Assembly (NCBI RefSeq): GCF_017377395.1 | Contig: NZ_CP061800.1 | Coordinates: 1,612,001 to 1,676,000, forward strand | Source of the DNA: Desulfonema magnum | GTDB taxonomy: Bacteria; Desulfobacterota; Desulfobacteria; Desulfobacterales; 4be13 | DNA: 64,000 nt | Direction: 5' to 3' | Shown here: positions 16,156 to 24,895 of the stretch, piece after piece | Position numbering within the stretch: the stretch's first letter is position 1 | Layout: each line of letters starts with the position of its first letter | The notes under the pieces: model-generated | Database searches by the model: none | What the model was told of the DNA's origin: nothing | What the model saw: only the letters and a program-made list of their open reading frames with translations | Position numbers and translations under genes: made by a program

Positions 16156-16722
16156 TGTGTGCAAAAAACCGCTTCGCTCTATTTTTGCACTCCGGAAAAA
16201 AATCTGAGTCAACAGCTTGCAAAAAACCGCTTCGCTCTATTTTTGCACTCCGGAAAAAATCTGAGTCAACAGCTTGCAAAAAACCGCTTCGCTCTATTTT
16301 TGCACTCCGGAAAAAAATCTGAGTCAACACCGTGCAAAAAACCGCTTCGCTCTATTTTTGCACTCCGGAAAAAAATCTGAGTCAACAGCTTGCAAAAAAC
16401 CGCTTCGCTCTATTTTTGCACTCCGGAAAAAAATCTGAGTCAACAGCTTGCAAAAAACCGCTTCGCTCTATTTTTGCACTCCGGAAAAAAATCTGAGTCA
16501 ACAGCTTGCAAAAAACCGCTTCGCTCTATTTTTGCACTCCGGAAAAAAATCTGAGTCAACAGCTTGCAAAAAACCGCTTCGCTCTATTTTTGCACTCCGG
16601 AAAAAAATCTGAGTCAACACCGTGCAAAAAACCGCTTCGCTCTATTTTTGCACTCCGGAAAAAATCTGAGTCAACAGCTTGCAAAAAACCGCTTCGCTCT
16701 ATTTTTGCACTCCGGAAAAAAT
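16156..16722. repeat. Tandem array 2, inverted relative to array 1: ten units of 57-58 bp
   Basis: Units start at GCAAAAAACCGC at 16161, 16219, 16276, 16334, 16392, 16450, 16508, 16566, 16624 and 16681. They carry the same 33-bp core as array 1 in the opposite direction, but a different linker (AAAAATCTGAGTCAACAGC, with an ACACCG variant at two units). The two arrays meet head to head at TTCCCTGTG (16151-16159). The array ends 27 bp from the 3' end of nudC. Confidence 0.95.
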
Positions 16723-16748
16723 TGGTCGTGCAGCAGTCCGGCCAGATG

Positions 16749-17561
16749 CTACCTGCTTTCAAGAAACCAGTCAATCAGTTGTTTGGCAATACTGCCCCAC
16801 CCTGGCAGACGCGGGAGATTATCAGCGTCAAACCAGCCTGCGTCTGCGATTTCAACTTCATCAACTCTGATTTCACCACTGGCATACTCTGATGTGAATC
16901 CGATCATCATGGAATTTGTATATGGCCAGGACTGGCTGCCAAAGTAGCGTATATTCTTCACTTCAATGCCGACTTCTTCCCTGATCTCCCTCCTGACGCA
17001 TTCCTCAAGGGACTCCCCTAATTCCACATAACCGGCAATCACACTGTATAATTTGGTGGGAAAATGGTTTGCCCGGGCAAGGAGTATCTGGTCATTTTTT
17101 GTTATGGCGACGATAATGGCAGGTGAGATACGGGGATAGTTCACAAGACCGCATTCAGGACAAATTTTAGCCCGCTCATCATGCTTTTTTTCAGTGGAAG
17201 CACCGCAACGGCTGCAATACTGATGCGTCTGGTCCCATTTTACAATCTCAAACCCGAGTCCGGCAATTTTGTAAAAAGTCTCCTCCATTAATCCGAACAG
17301 TCTCCGCAAGCCCAGAAAAGACATTCCATCAGGCTCAGGCGCACCATCTGGCAGCTCCGCGGAATAGCAGGGATGTCCGTTCAATGTTCCGAGATATTGT
17401 TTGCGTATCGGCTCCAGATTGAATTCTGCCAGGTCTCTGATCCATGGAACAGCCACTGTTTCGTCAGCCTGCTCAACCAGAAGTTTATGTTTAGAAAAAG
17501 CAAACCACCAGGCTGGTTCAGTTTGTTCTGTCGGTTCCAAGTTTGAAGGTATAAAATCCAT
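16749..17561 (-). CDS. nudC: NAD(H) pyrophosphatase / decapping Nudix hydrolase NudC
   Basis: A 270-residue enzyme that hydrolyses NADH (and NAD-capped RNA in studied homologues) to NMNH and AMP. A zinc ribbon (YCSRCG ... CPECG) sits about residue 118-145. The Nudix box GYVELGESLEECVRREIREEVG is complete (G-x5-E-x7-REVXEEXG pattern), and the NudC signature SQSWPYTNS (SQPWPFPxS in the family) follows. Length fits the family. The gene stands alone, its 3' end facing the tandem repeat arrays. Confidence 0.95.
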   Translation of the reverse strand: MDFIPSNLEPTEQTEPAWWFAFSKHKLLVEQADETVAVPWIRDLAEFNLEPIRKQYLGTLNGHPCYSAELPDGAPEPDGMSFLGLRRLFGLMEETFYKIAGLGFEIVKWDQTHQYCSRCGASTEKKHDERAKICPECGLVNYPRISPAIIVAITKNDQILLARANHFPTKLYSVIAGYVELGESLEECVRREIREEVGIEVKNIRYFGSQSWPYTNSMMIGFTSEYASGEIRVDEVEIADAGWFDADNLPRLPGWGSIAKQLIDWFLESR

Positions 17562-17800
17562 AAAAAATATCTTTCTGTTTACTGTGTCCTAATCCGGATA
17601 AACCGGAAATAACAAATTTAACATTCCAAATTTACAGGGAAAGAGGATAAGAAGGGGAAGAGTGTTTCCCTTTCTTATCCTCTTTCCTTGTCATTATCTG
17701 GCCAGGTGATCAGCCCCATTTGCATCACGCTGCCTCCCGAGTCTCGCAGGGAGGGGATATCCGGAGCCTGAAATCGTTTTTCTTTCTCCCCGGCCGGAAA
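17562..17800. other. Intergenic region with a 16-bp inverted repeat
   Basis: No gene is seen. GGAAAGAGGATAAGAA at 17638-17653 pairs perfectly with its complement at 17672-17687. It resembles the GGATAAGAA-type arms of other palindromes in the window and may be a degraded member. The nested element at 17801 follows. Confidence 0.6.
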
Positions 17801-18030
17801 AGAAACCCGGCTTTTTTCCCGGAACAACCCGCCGTGCGTGGGGGAAAAGCCGGGTTTCTCGGCATATGCATCAGGCTAAGACTGCCGGACGGGGTTTGCA
17901 ACCCCGTCCGAAACGTTTGTTTTCGGGGGTCGGAAAATATTTCGGACGGGGTTGCAAACTCCGTCCGGCAGATCACAGGTTAATAAAAACAATGAGTTAC
18001 GATCTTAGCCTGATGCATATGGGGTTTCTC
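17801..18030. repeat. Nested palindromic element, copy A
   Basis: Three levels of inverted repeat can be read. A hairpin AGAAACCCGGCTTTTTTCC / GGGGAAAAGCCGGGTTTCT lies at 17801-17859. An 18-bp perfect repeat ATATGCATCAGGCTAAGA (17864-17881) pairs with 18003-18020. Between these arms are two internal hairpins GGACGGGGTTTGCAACCCCG and its near copy. The same architecture occurs at 28083-28419. No gene is present. Confidence 0.9.
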
Positions 18031-18077
18031 GGCCGTCCGGGGAAACAGATGTATAAAAAACTTTTGCCCAAGTAACT

Positions 18078-18139
18078 TAATTTGATGCTTTCCTGAATCA
18101 GCGAAAAAAATGTTGCCCGTTTTTGGCCCGCAGTGCCTT
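18078..18139 (-). pseudogene. Decayed duplicate of part of the neighbouring Rpn-like gene
   Basis: This stretch closely matches 18413-18475 (GCTTTCCTGAATCAG, then GTTGCCCGTTT) in the same orientation. It is too short and degraded to code and looks like the leftover of a tandem duplication. Confidence 0.6.
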
Positions 18140-18602
18140 AATGTAACGCCTTTTTATCACCCGGGTTTGTCTGGTTATTCAAATTTAAAACTTTCGCCAG
18201 TTCCCTGACTTCGCTGAGTTTCAGCCCCGTGACCTCTGCAATTTCCTGTTTTGTCAGTTTTCCGGTCTTCAGCAAATTCTTTGCAGTCGTTTTTAAGCCT
18301 TGCTCAAGGCCTCTTTCATATCCGACTTCTTCAATGGACTGTAACATTTTTGCCTCCTGATAAAGCGGGTCGGTCTGAACAATTTTCTGAAATCGTTTTT
18401 CCTCCGCCCCGGTCAATTTCAAGCTTTCCTGAATCAGTGAAAAGAGGGTTGCCCGTTTCCGGCCCTGAGGCATCTTTGCTATTCCTTTTATCGCCTTGGC
18501 TTTTATCACCGGGCGTTCTTTTTTGGGGTAGTCTGTCAGAGGCAGATACGCGGCAGCCAGTGGATTGTCCGCCGCCAGCTTCTCAAATTCCTCTGCCTCT
18601 AA
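18138..18602 (-). pseudogene. 5'-truncated Rpn/PD-(D/E)XK nuclease family fragment
   Basis: The readable frame begins after a stop near 18602 (LEAEEFEKLAADNPLAAAYLPLTD...) and ends at 18138, giving only the C-terminal part. It matches in style the tails of Rpn-type recombination-promoting nucleases/PD-(D/E)XK transposase-like proteins: ILQSIEEVGYERGLEQGL followed by a small HTH-like segment LTKQEIAEVTGLKLSEVREL. The nuclease core is missing. A translation from the GTG at 18509 would give 123 residues, but no ribosome site supports it. Confidence 0.65.
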
Positions 18603-18720
18603 ATATCATCCTGTGATCTCTGTATGCAAACAAAATCCTTTTACCACATACTTTCATTTGGGTCAAACAGGAGCAGCGGGAAACAGAAAACTCGTTTGTC
18701 CGATGCCGGTCTGAAAAACA

Positions 18721-18769
18721 AAAAAAGCCCCGAACCTTTATGTGAATGCTTTCACTACAGGCCGGGGCT
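18721..18769 (-). terminator. Rho-independent terminator after tRNA-Leu
   Basis: On the minus strand GCCCCG (18763-18768) and CGGGGC (18727-18732) pair around a loop with further partial pairing, followed by a run of seven T. It lies 30 bp after the tRNA 3' end. Confidence 0.8.
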
Positions 18770-18798
18770 TGACTGAACGACTTCTTAATTTATCAGCA

Positions 18799-18887
18799 TG
18801 GTGCCTGGGGCGAGAATCGAACTCGCACGACCACTAAGGATCAAGGGATTTTAAGTCCCTTGTGTCTACCTATTCCACCACCCAGGC
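18799..18887 (-). tRNA. tRNA-Leu (anticodon UAA)
   Basis: The minus strand folds as a class II tRNA: acceptor GCCTGGG/CCCAGGC, anticodon stem AGGGA/TCCCT with loop CTTAAAA (anticodon TAA), a variable arm around GATCCTTAGTGGTC, and T arm with GTTCGATTC. The discriminator A and CCA are encoded (TGGT at 18799-18802). A long variable arm and UAA anticodon specify leucine. Confidence 0.95.
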
Positions 18888-19033
18888 ATCTGAATAACAA
18901 TGAGTTGCTTTTTACCTCTTATAAATATAATTGTCAAGATCATACACGATTTTTTTTCTATTTTAATGTCATTATTTTTTTATTTCCATCCTTGATGCTT
19001 GTCAAACCGCATTTCATCTGATAATAAATCCCC

Positions 19034-19647
19034 ATGCAAAAATTACAAAAAACATCCGATGATCCGATTTTAATCCTTGCTTCCAAATCCCCCGGCGCCG
19101 TTATTTGCTGGAGCAGGCAGGGCTTTCATTTTCTGTTATGCCCGGCAGTTTTGATGAAAGTTCCGTTCCCCTGAGCTCGCCTGAAACATATGTAAAAATT
19201 TTGGCAGAGGCCAAAGCCGGGGAACTGTCAGAAAAATATCCTGACAGTTGGGTGATCGGGGCAGATACCATTGTTCTGATTGGCGACACCATCCTTGGCA
19301 AGCCCGGTTCAAGGGCCGAAGCCCGAACCATGTTAAAGCGTCTCAGCGGCCAGACTCACTGTGTCTTTACAGGGTATTCCATATGTTGCAAATCAAAAAA
19401 TCGGTATTTTTCAGAAAGCGTTAAGACCGAAGTCCTTTTTAAAGACCTGACAGATGATGAAATCGAATGGTACATCCGTACCAAAGAGCCTTTTGACAAA
19501 GCCGGGGCCTATGCCATACAGGGACTTGGCACATTTCTTGTGAAAAGCATTAACGGCTCTTACACAAATGTTGTGGGACTTCCTGTTTGTGAAGTAATTG
19601 AAATTCTTATAAAGGAAGGGGTCGTGGTTTTGGAGGTTGAGGGTTAA
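19034..19647 (+). pseudogene. maf: Maf-family nucleotide pyrophosphatase, frameshifted near its N-terminus
   Basis: Maf proteins hydrolyse non-canonical or modified (d)NTPs and have been linked to septum control. The main frame (from 19105, 180 codons) holds most of the family: GADTIV, a KPGSRAEA stretch, and AYAIQGLGTFLVKSINGSYTNVVGLP. The conserved start LASxSPRRxxLLEQAG is split: the ATG at 19034 opens LILASKSPGAV in another frame, and adding one C to the CCCCC at 19089-19093 would give SPRRRYLLEQAG in frame. So one base is missing, either a real mutation or a homopolymer sequencing error. Without it, the active-site SPRR loop is lost. Confidence 0.88.
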
Positions 19648-19909
19648 AATCAGGGCTTAATAATTTGTTATGCCCTCCTTTTATCAGTAAGAGTCAGCAG
19701 ATCAAAAATGACCCGGAACCGGTCCCGGCGGATTGACAAATCCGCCGGAAATGCCTGACGGGCGAACATTTTGGGAGTAAGATTTTTATTGAAGAAATTG
19801 AAAAAAGAAAAATAGTTATTGAGAAAAAAAATGACGAGTTTTAAAGTCATGTCGGCGTCTGTTCAAAAATAGGCATAACCAGAGGTTATGTATTCAAAAA
19901 GGAACATCA

Positions 19910-20464
19910 ATGAGCTTAACAACATCCGTATTTATAGCAGCCAGTCTTGATGGTTTCATTGCAAGAGAAGATGATGCCCTTGACTGGTTAGATGCTGCCA
20001 ACGCAACAGTTCCGGAAGGTGAGGATTGTGGTTTTTTCTCTTTTATGGCGTCTGTTGATGCTTTGGTTATGGGTCGAAATACTTATGAAAAAGTATTATC
20101 TTTGGGCCAATGGCCATATGAAAACAAGCCTGTAATTGTTCTGAGCAGTAAAAAAAGTATCAGCATACCAGCCAGCTTAAAAGAAACAGTCAGACATTCA
20201 TCTGAATCTCCGCAAGAATTGTATAAGCGTTTATCCCAGGAAGGCTTAAAACGCATTTACATAGATGGCGGCATCACAATTCAGCGGTTTTTGGCCGCAA
20301 ACCTTATTGACGATATGACAATTACCGTTATTCCCACTCTTTTGGGTAAGGGTAAACGTCTGTTTGGTGATTTGGAAAAAGATATACAGCTCAGACACAC
20401 AGAGACAAAAACCTATGAATTCGGTTTTATTCAGATAACTTATAAGGTAATAAAAACAGCATAA
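19910..20464 (+). CDS. Dihydrofolate reductase-like protein (RibD C-terminal family)
   Basis: A 184-residue reductase of the RibD_C/DHFR superfamily, probably NADPH-dependent. Visible features are the opening VFIAASLDGFIARED, MGRNTYEKVL (pyridine-nucleotide region), IYIDGGITIQRFL, and the tail IPTLLGKGKRLFG. Stand-alone members are widespread and their substrate is often unknown; folate or riboflavin roles cannot be chosen from sequence. AAAAAGGAAC precedes the ATG. The acetyltransferase remnant follows 51 bp downstream. Confidence 0.85.
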   Translation: MSLTTSVFIAASLDGFIAREDDALDWLDAANATVPEGEDCGFFSFMASVDALVMGRNTYEKVLSLGQWPYENKPVIVLSSKKSISIPASLKETVRHSSESPQELYKRLSQEGLKRIYIDGGITIQRFLAANLIDDMTITVIPTLLGKGKRLFGDLEKDIQLRHTETKTYEFGFIQITYKVIKTA

Positions 20465-20515
20465 GAAACTGGTTCGTCAGGACGGGTAGTTATGGTGCGT
20501 TCAAAAAGGAGCTGC

Positions 20516-20834
20516 ATGAATACAATTCAGATCAGGAAAGCAAAAATCGCTGACCTTCCCAAAATGCAGGAAACCGCAAGACGAACCATAGACAAGTGCT
20601 ATCGCTCGTTTTTAGGAGATGACAGCGTTGATTGGTTTATTAACAGCGGTGAGTCAGACAATGAACTCCGAAAGTATATTGAAAATTGTGACGTACTGCT
20701 GAAAGATAATTCAATAGTCGCCTTCACCATCTATTTCAAAGACCTTATACATCTTATGATGGTTGATGTTGACCTCCATCGTATGGGCATTGGTTCACAA
20801 CTTCTTGCTTATTCTGAGAATCAGTTATTCATTA
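20516..20834 (+). pseudogene. GNAT acetyltransferase, 5' part (IS-interrupted)
   Basis: AAAAGGAG at 20505-20512 sets the ATG. The 106 codons give a GNAT N-acetyltransferase N-terminal half: IQIRKAKIADLPKM and the acetyl-CoA binding motif VDVDLHRMGIGSQLL (R/Q-x-x-G-x-G/A type). The frame is broken by an ISAzo13-like element after ...NQLFI. Removing the element and one TA restores IKGNSVIRLETFEGNHQAIHFY, continuing at 22212. The family's substrates are too varied to name one. Confidence 0.85.
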
Positions 20835-22209
20835 AGGAATGAGCATGAAATAATATGCCCATTTTGATTTTTATATGTTAAAAAATTGCGTAATCCTGTA
20901 AAGTGTATTTCAAAATCACTTTATCAAAAGGAGATTATTATGCAACCCTATTCCTTAGAAGTAGAAGAAATCATGCGGCGATACTATGAGAGTCTGAATG
21001 AAAAAGACCGCCGGCGATATGCCGGTATTGAAGCTTTGAAATTGGGACATGGCGGACAAAATTATATTGCCAAAGTCTTGGGTTGCAGCAGGCGGACTGT
21101 GCGCAAAGGAGCGATCGAAGTAAGCGGCCTGCCCGGACACATCGTAGCAAAACAAATTGGAAAATCTCCTGCTGAATCTTCTGAAATACGTAAAAAAGGT
21201 GGCGGACGCAAACAGTATCTGACTGAGCACCCTGAAATAGACGAGCAGTTTTTGAATGTGGTGCGTGAGCATACAGCAGGAGATCCGATGGATGAAAAGG
21301 TACGATGGACAAATCTGAGGGAGTGGGAAATCGCGGAGGCTCTGGAAAAAAAATACGGAGTAAAAGTGAGTCGTAACATTGTCCGTCAATTGCTCAAAAA
21401 GCATGACTATCGGTTGCGTAAAGCTCAGAAACGCAAACCTATGAAAAAAAACGTACCAGATCGCGACGCTCAGTTTGACAATATTTTGAAACTCAGATCA
21501 GAATACCGGAAGGCCGGTAATCCCGTTATCAGCATGGATACCAAGAAAAAAGAATATCTTGGAAATTTTTACAGGAAAGGCCGACTATATACGCTGGAGG
21601 AATTGCAAGTTTTCGATCATGATTTTACAAGTTTTGCCGAAGGTGTCATAATTCCGCATTGTTTTTATGACCTGCGACTCAATATCGGGTATGTTCAGGT
21701 GGGAACAAGTCATGATACCAGTGAATTTGCCTGTGACAGTTTCCGTCATTGGTGGTATGGTTACGGTTGCCGAATATATCCAAATGCCACGTCAGTTTTG
21801 ATATTGTGCGATGGTGGCGGCAGCAACAGTTCCCGACATTACCTTTTCAAACAAGATTTACAAATTCTGGCGGATGAAATCGGGATTGAAATCCGAATCG
21901 CTCATTACCCGCCCTATTGTTCCAAATTTAATCCGATCGAACATCGCCTGTTTCCTCATATTACTCGTGCGTGTCAGGGAGTAATCTTTTCAAGTTTGGA
22001 GGTGGTGACTGATCTGATAGCCAAAACACATACCAAAAAAGGTTTAAAAGTCTTTGTCCATGTTATTGATAAAGTCTATGAAACCGGTCGAAAAGTTGCT
22101 GAAACTTTTAAATCAGAAATGCGAATTGTATTCGACAAAATTTTACCCAAATGGAATTATCGTGCAATTCCAATAAATTAAAATGGGAAAGTTATTTAAT
22201 ACCGATTCC
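20835..22209 (+). mobile_element. ISAzo13-like insertion sequence with TA target duplication
   Basis: About 1,375 bp. The ends are imperfect inverted repeats: AGGAAT...AAATAA...CCCATTTT from 20835 against the complement of 22165-22209. TA occurs at 20833-20834 and 22210-22211, and joining the flanks across one TA restores the GNAT frame. That fixes the boundaries to a base or two. Confidence 0.85.
20940..22181 (+). CDS. ISAzo13-like transposase
   Basis: A 413-residue DDE-type transposase. AAAGGAG at 20927-20933 makes the ATG at 20940 the start rather than the upstream in-frame codon. Family-like features are the opening MRRYYESLNEKDRRRYAGIEA, the HTH LGCSRRTVRKG, SMDTKKKEYLGNF (first acidic residue region), LILCDGGGSNSSR (second) and HYPPYCSKFNPIEHRLFPHI (E of the triad, as in IS630-like enzymes). 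The gene appears intact. Confidence 0.88.
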   Translation: MQPYSLEVEEIMRRYYESLNEKDRRRYAGIEALKLGHGGQNYIAKVLGCSRRTVRKGAIEVSGLPGHIVAKQIGKSPAESSEIRKKGGGRKQYLTEHPEIDEQFLNVVREHTAGDPMDEKVRWTNLREWEIAEALEKKYGVKVSRNIVRQLLKKHDYRLRKAQKRKPMKKNVPDRDAQFDNILKLRSEYRKAGNPVISMDTKKKEYLGNFYRKGRLYTLEELQVFDHDFTSFAEGVIIPHCFYDLRLNIGYVQVGTSHDTSEFACDSFRHWWYGYGCRIYPNATSVLILCDGGGSNSSRHYLFKQDLQILADEIGIEIRIAHYPPYCSKFNPIEHRLFPHITRACQGVIFSSLEVVTDLIAKTHTKKGLKVFVHVIDKVYETGRKVAETFKSEMRIVFDKILPKWNYRAIPIN

Positions 22210-22211
22210 TA

Positions 22212-22366
22212 AAGGCAATTCGGTCATCAGACTTGAAACCTTTGAAGGAAATCATCAGGCGATTCACTTTTACATTAAAAATGGCTGGTATGTAACTAAA
22301 AAAGAAGAAGATAACGAACACGGTTTTATCAGAGTGTTTTTTAATAAAAAACGTGTACTCTGCTGA
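22212..22366 (+). pseudogene. GNAT acetyltransferase, 3' part
   Basis: This continues the frame of 20516-20834 after the insertion. It encodes VIRLETFEGNHQAIHFYIKNGW, the conserved N-x-x-A-x-x-F-Y-x-x-x-G-F/W end of GNAT folds. It cannot be expressed as part of an intact enzyme while the IS is present. Confidence 0.85.
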
Positions 22367-22461
22367 AAAAAGGGGCCAACTCCTGCCACAGTTCAGGTTT
22401 CAGAGTATCTGTATATTTAAGTACCTGAGCAAAAGTTTTTATATATGTTTTTTTCTATGAG

Positions 22462-22534
22462 CGGCAAAGAAACCCGGCTTTTTTCTTTCAGGAGAAGAAA
22501 TTCATTCCGGGAAAAAAGCCGGGTTTCCTCACCG
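22462..22534. repeat. Hairpin of the nested-palindrome family (isolated)
   Basis: GAAACCCGGCTTTTTTC (22469-22485) pairs with GAAAAAAGCCGGGTTTC (22511-22527). The same arm opens the composite elements at 17801 and 28123, but here the inner parts are absent. Confidence 0.85.
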
Positions 22535-22593
22535 GGTAACCATCGAAAAACTTATGATTAGGTACTTGTTTAAAAATCAGGAAAATCAGAAAA

Positions 22594-23877
22594 ATGGCTG
22601 AATACGAAAACAGAGAACGGTTTATTCCTTTTCGGAAATCAGAAATTATCACTTTGGCCTGTGAAGAGGGAACATTTGATCACGCGGAACAGGAAAAGTT
22701 TCTCTCTGTCTGTAAAATTTTAGAGAGCATTTATCATTTTGAATTTCATAAGAAATCAGAGCTTCTCAAAGAAAATTATTATCCGTTTAATCCTGATAAG
22801 GACACCCGGACGATGCGTAACTATTCACCGGAAGATATCAGGAAATCAGAAAATAATCTCATAGAAAATTTCAAAGCAATCTTAAATGACGCCAATTATG
22901 AAGAGATTACCGAAGAAGACCTGGCATATGCCATTGAAAAAGAATCCCTTTTCCAAATCAGCCTGCTTGTGGATTTTGATGACTTTGACAGCCGGCTCAT
23001 CTTCTGGCGGGGAATAAAGTCCAAAAAAGTCACCTTTAAGAAATGGTTTGTAAAAAAAATGGAAGTGGATATTCCCATCTTTGAACGGGTGGCAATGCTT
23101 ATAAAATTCAAAGATGCAGCCTATTTTGAAGCAAAAAAGCGAAAAGACCTCCATTTTGAGCCGGAAAGCATGATTATAAAGCTTTTCAAAAACATCCCCA
23201 AGGCTGACATAGAAATGCTTTTTCCCAATACGCAGGTGCGGATGAAATTGAAAGATATGCTGCTGATGGGCGGAACAGCCATTGGCGGCGGCATCGCAGT
23301 CTTCCTTAAAACCAGTGCCGGTCTTATTGCCATGGCTTCGGTACTCTGGTTCATGATCAGTTCTTTCATCACCGGAGGGGATATTCCCCCGCTCCGTCCT
23401 GCTGAAATATCCGGAATGATCGCAGGCGTGAGCGCTTTGGCGGCTCTTGGCGGATTTGTCCTGAAGCAATGGAACAATTACAAAAACCGTAAAATCCGAT
23501 TTATGAAAACCCTGGGAGATAATCTTTATTTTAAAAACCTGGGCAACAACGCGGGGGTGTTTCATCATATCATTGATGCGGCAGAAGAAGAGGAATGTAA
23601 GGAAGCTGTGCTAAGTTATTATTTCCTGCTCCGGGACGGAAACGGTCTGACTGAATCGGCTTTGGATAATGTTATTGAAGCGTGGTTTGAAAACACGCAC
23701 GATGTCCGGGTTGACTTTGAGATAAAAGACGCGTTGCGTAAACTAAAAGAACTCGCTCTTTGCAAGGTCATCGGGCAAGATGAAAAAGGGGAAGATATCT
23801 TTCAGGCCGTCTCTCTGGATATGGCTTTGGAACGATTGGATTATATTTGGGACAACTATTTTCAGTTTAATGTCTGA
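22594..23877 (+). CDS. DUF3754 (TMEM143-like) membrane protein
   Basis: A 427-residue protein whose layout fits the TMEM143/DUF3754 family: soluble N-terminal part with FIPFRKSEI, a middle with IPIFERVAMLIKFK, ESMIIKLFKNIPKADIEMLFPNTQV, then two hydrophobic segments (about 230-255 and 268-290) and a soluble C-terminal part. The family occurs in bacteria and mitochondria and its function is unknown. It has no operon partner with an obvious link; the next gene is a solute-binding protein 46 bp downstream. Confidence 0.8.
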   Translation: MAEYENRERFIPFRKSEIITLACEEGTFDHAEQEKFLSVCKILESIYHFEFHKKSELLKENYYPFNPDKDTRTMRNYSPEDIRKSENNLIENFKAILNDANYEEITEEDLAYAIEKESLFQISLLVDFDDFDSRLIFWRGIKSKKVTFKKWFVKKMEVDIPIFERVAMLIKFKDAAYFEAKKRKDLHFEPESMIIKLFKNIPKADIEMLFPNTQVRMKLKDMLLMGGTAIGGGIAVFLKTSAGLIAMASVLWFMISSFITGGDIPPLRPAEISGMIAGVSALAALGGFVLKQWNNYKNRKIRFMKTLGDNLYFKNLGNNAGVFHHIIDAAEEEECKEAVLSYYFLLRDGNGLTESALDNVIEAWFENTHDVRVDFEIKDALRKLKELALCKVIGQDEKGEDIFQAVSLDMALERLDYIWDNYFQFNV

Positions 23878-23923
23878 GCCACTTCCAGATAACAGGCACA
23901 AACTTCAACCAAAGGAGGGAAGC

Positions 23924-24688
23924 ATGAGCATTTTTTCCAAAACAGGATTCATATTATTTCTGACATTATCTTTATCTGCTTTCGCATTTGGACAAGATAT
24001 TAAAATAATTCATGTTGTCACACCGTCATGGGAAGGCTTCACAAACAAAGACGGAACAGGACTTTTTTTTGATATTGTCCGTAAAGTGTATGAACCTGTC
24101 GGTATAAAAATGAAACACGAAATTGTTCCCTGGGAACATGCCGAGACAATGGTAGGCTCAGGCAAAGCCGATGCCATGCTAAGTGTGGCTGTGCAAAATA
24201 TCGGCAAAGAAATGCTTGCGCCTAAATATCCTATGGTTATAGAATACACGGTCGCTGTTTTTAAAAAAAGTAAAATAGGGGAGTGGAGAGGCTTGGAAAC
24301 ACTCGGAGGCAGGCAGGCAATATGGATTCACGGATATGACTTTCATAAAAATCCGAATATCAGAGGAATAAAATTAAAATGGAGTGAAGTTGACACGCAT
24401 GGTCAGGCATGGGACATGCTAAAGAAAGATAAAACTGAGGTTCTTATGGATGCGCTTGCTGGAATAGAGTATTATATCAGAAAAAACAATATTGATTTCA
24501 CCCCCTTTGGAATAGAACCTCTCTGGGGAGAGAAGATGTATATGGCTTTTTCAAAATCCGAAAGATCAGAAAAACTCATTGAAATTTATGATAAAAGGAT
24601 AATGAAATTAGTTAACTCCGGTGAATTAAAAAAAATTTTTGAAAAATGGGATTTGTATCCGTTTCCGCCTGATGCCTGGAAAGAATAA
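23924..24688 (+). CDS. Periplasmic solute-binding protein, SBP_bac_3 family
   Basis: A 254-residue exported protein; AAAGGAGGGA at 23911-23920 fixes the ATG at 23924. A signal peptide ends near FAFGQ. The mature part shows the extracellular amino-acid-binding pattern (TGLFFDIVRKVYEPVGIKMKHEIVPWEHA, then KADAMLSVA). No permease or ATPase gene is nearby, so it may serve another transporter, or a sensor as many stand-alone SBPs do. The ligand is unknown. Confidence 0.85.
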   Translation: MSIFSKTGFILFLTLSLSAFAFGQDIKIIHVVTPSWEGFTNKDGTGLFFDIVRKVYEPVGIKMKHEIVPWEHAETMVGSGKADAMLSVAVQNIGKEMLAPKYPMVIEYTVAVFKKSKIGEWRGLETLGGRQAIWIHGYDFHKNPNIRGIKLKWSEVDTHGQAWDMLKKDKTEVLMDALAGIEYYIRKNNIDFTPFGIEPLWGEKMYMAFSKSERSEKLIEIYDKRIMKLVNSGELKKIFEKWDLYPFPPDAWKE

Positions 24689-24895
24689 CAAAACCACAGG
24701 GATTTCTGACAGTAAAAGGGATTTTCTATTCCCAAATGTGATTTTTTTCTTACCATAATGTGATGTATTTATTTAAATTTCTATGTAGAAAAAAGCGACA
24801 AGTCAGAGATAAGAAAATTTTTTTCCTTTTCTTATCCCAGTTCCTTGTAATTTTTGCAGACTTTTTTTAACCCTTAACAGAAAGGAGCAAGTGTT
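24689..24895. other. Intergenic region with hairpin
   Basis: GATAAGAAAA (24810-24819) and its complement TTTTCTTATC (24827-24836) form a short hairpin with a T-rich loop. No gene is seen. Confidence 0.4.

Noticed and set aside
15498..16330. Long open frames with FALFLHSFFSEDFSIF repeats
   Set aside because: They arise from tandem DNA repeats in three frames at once, have no ribosome site and switch with A-run length. Not proteins.
15534..16722. CRISPR array
   Set aside because: Units of about 60 bp look CRISPR-like at first, but there are no variable spacers: the whole unit is conserved. No cas gene lies nearby.
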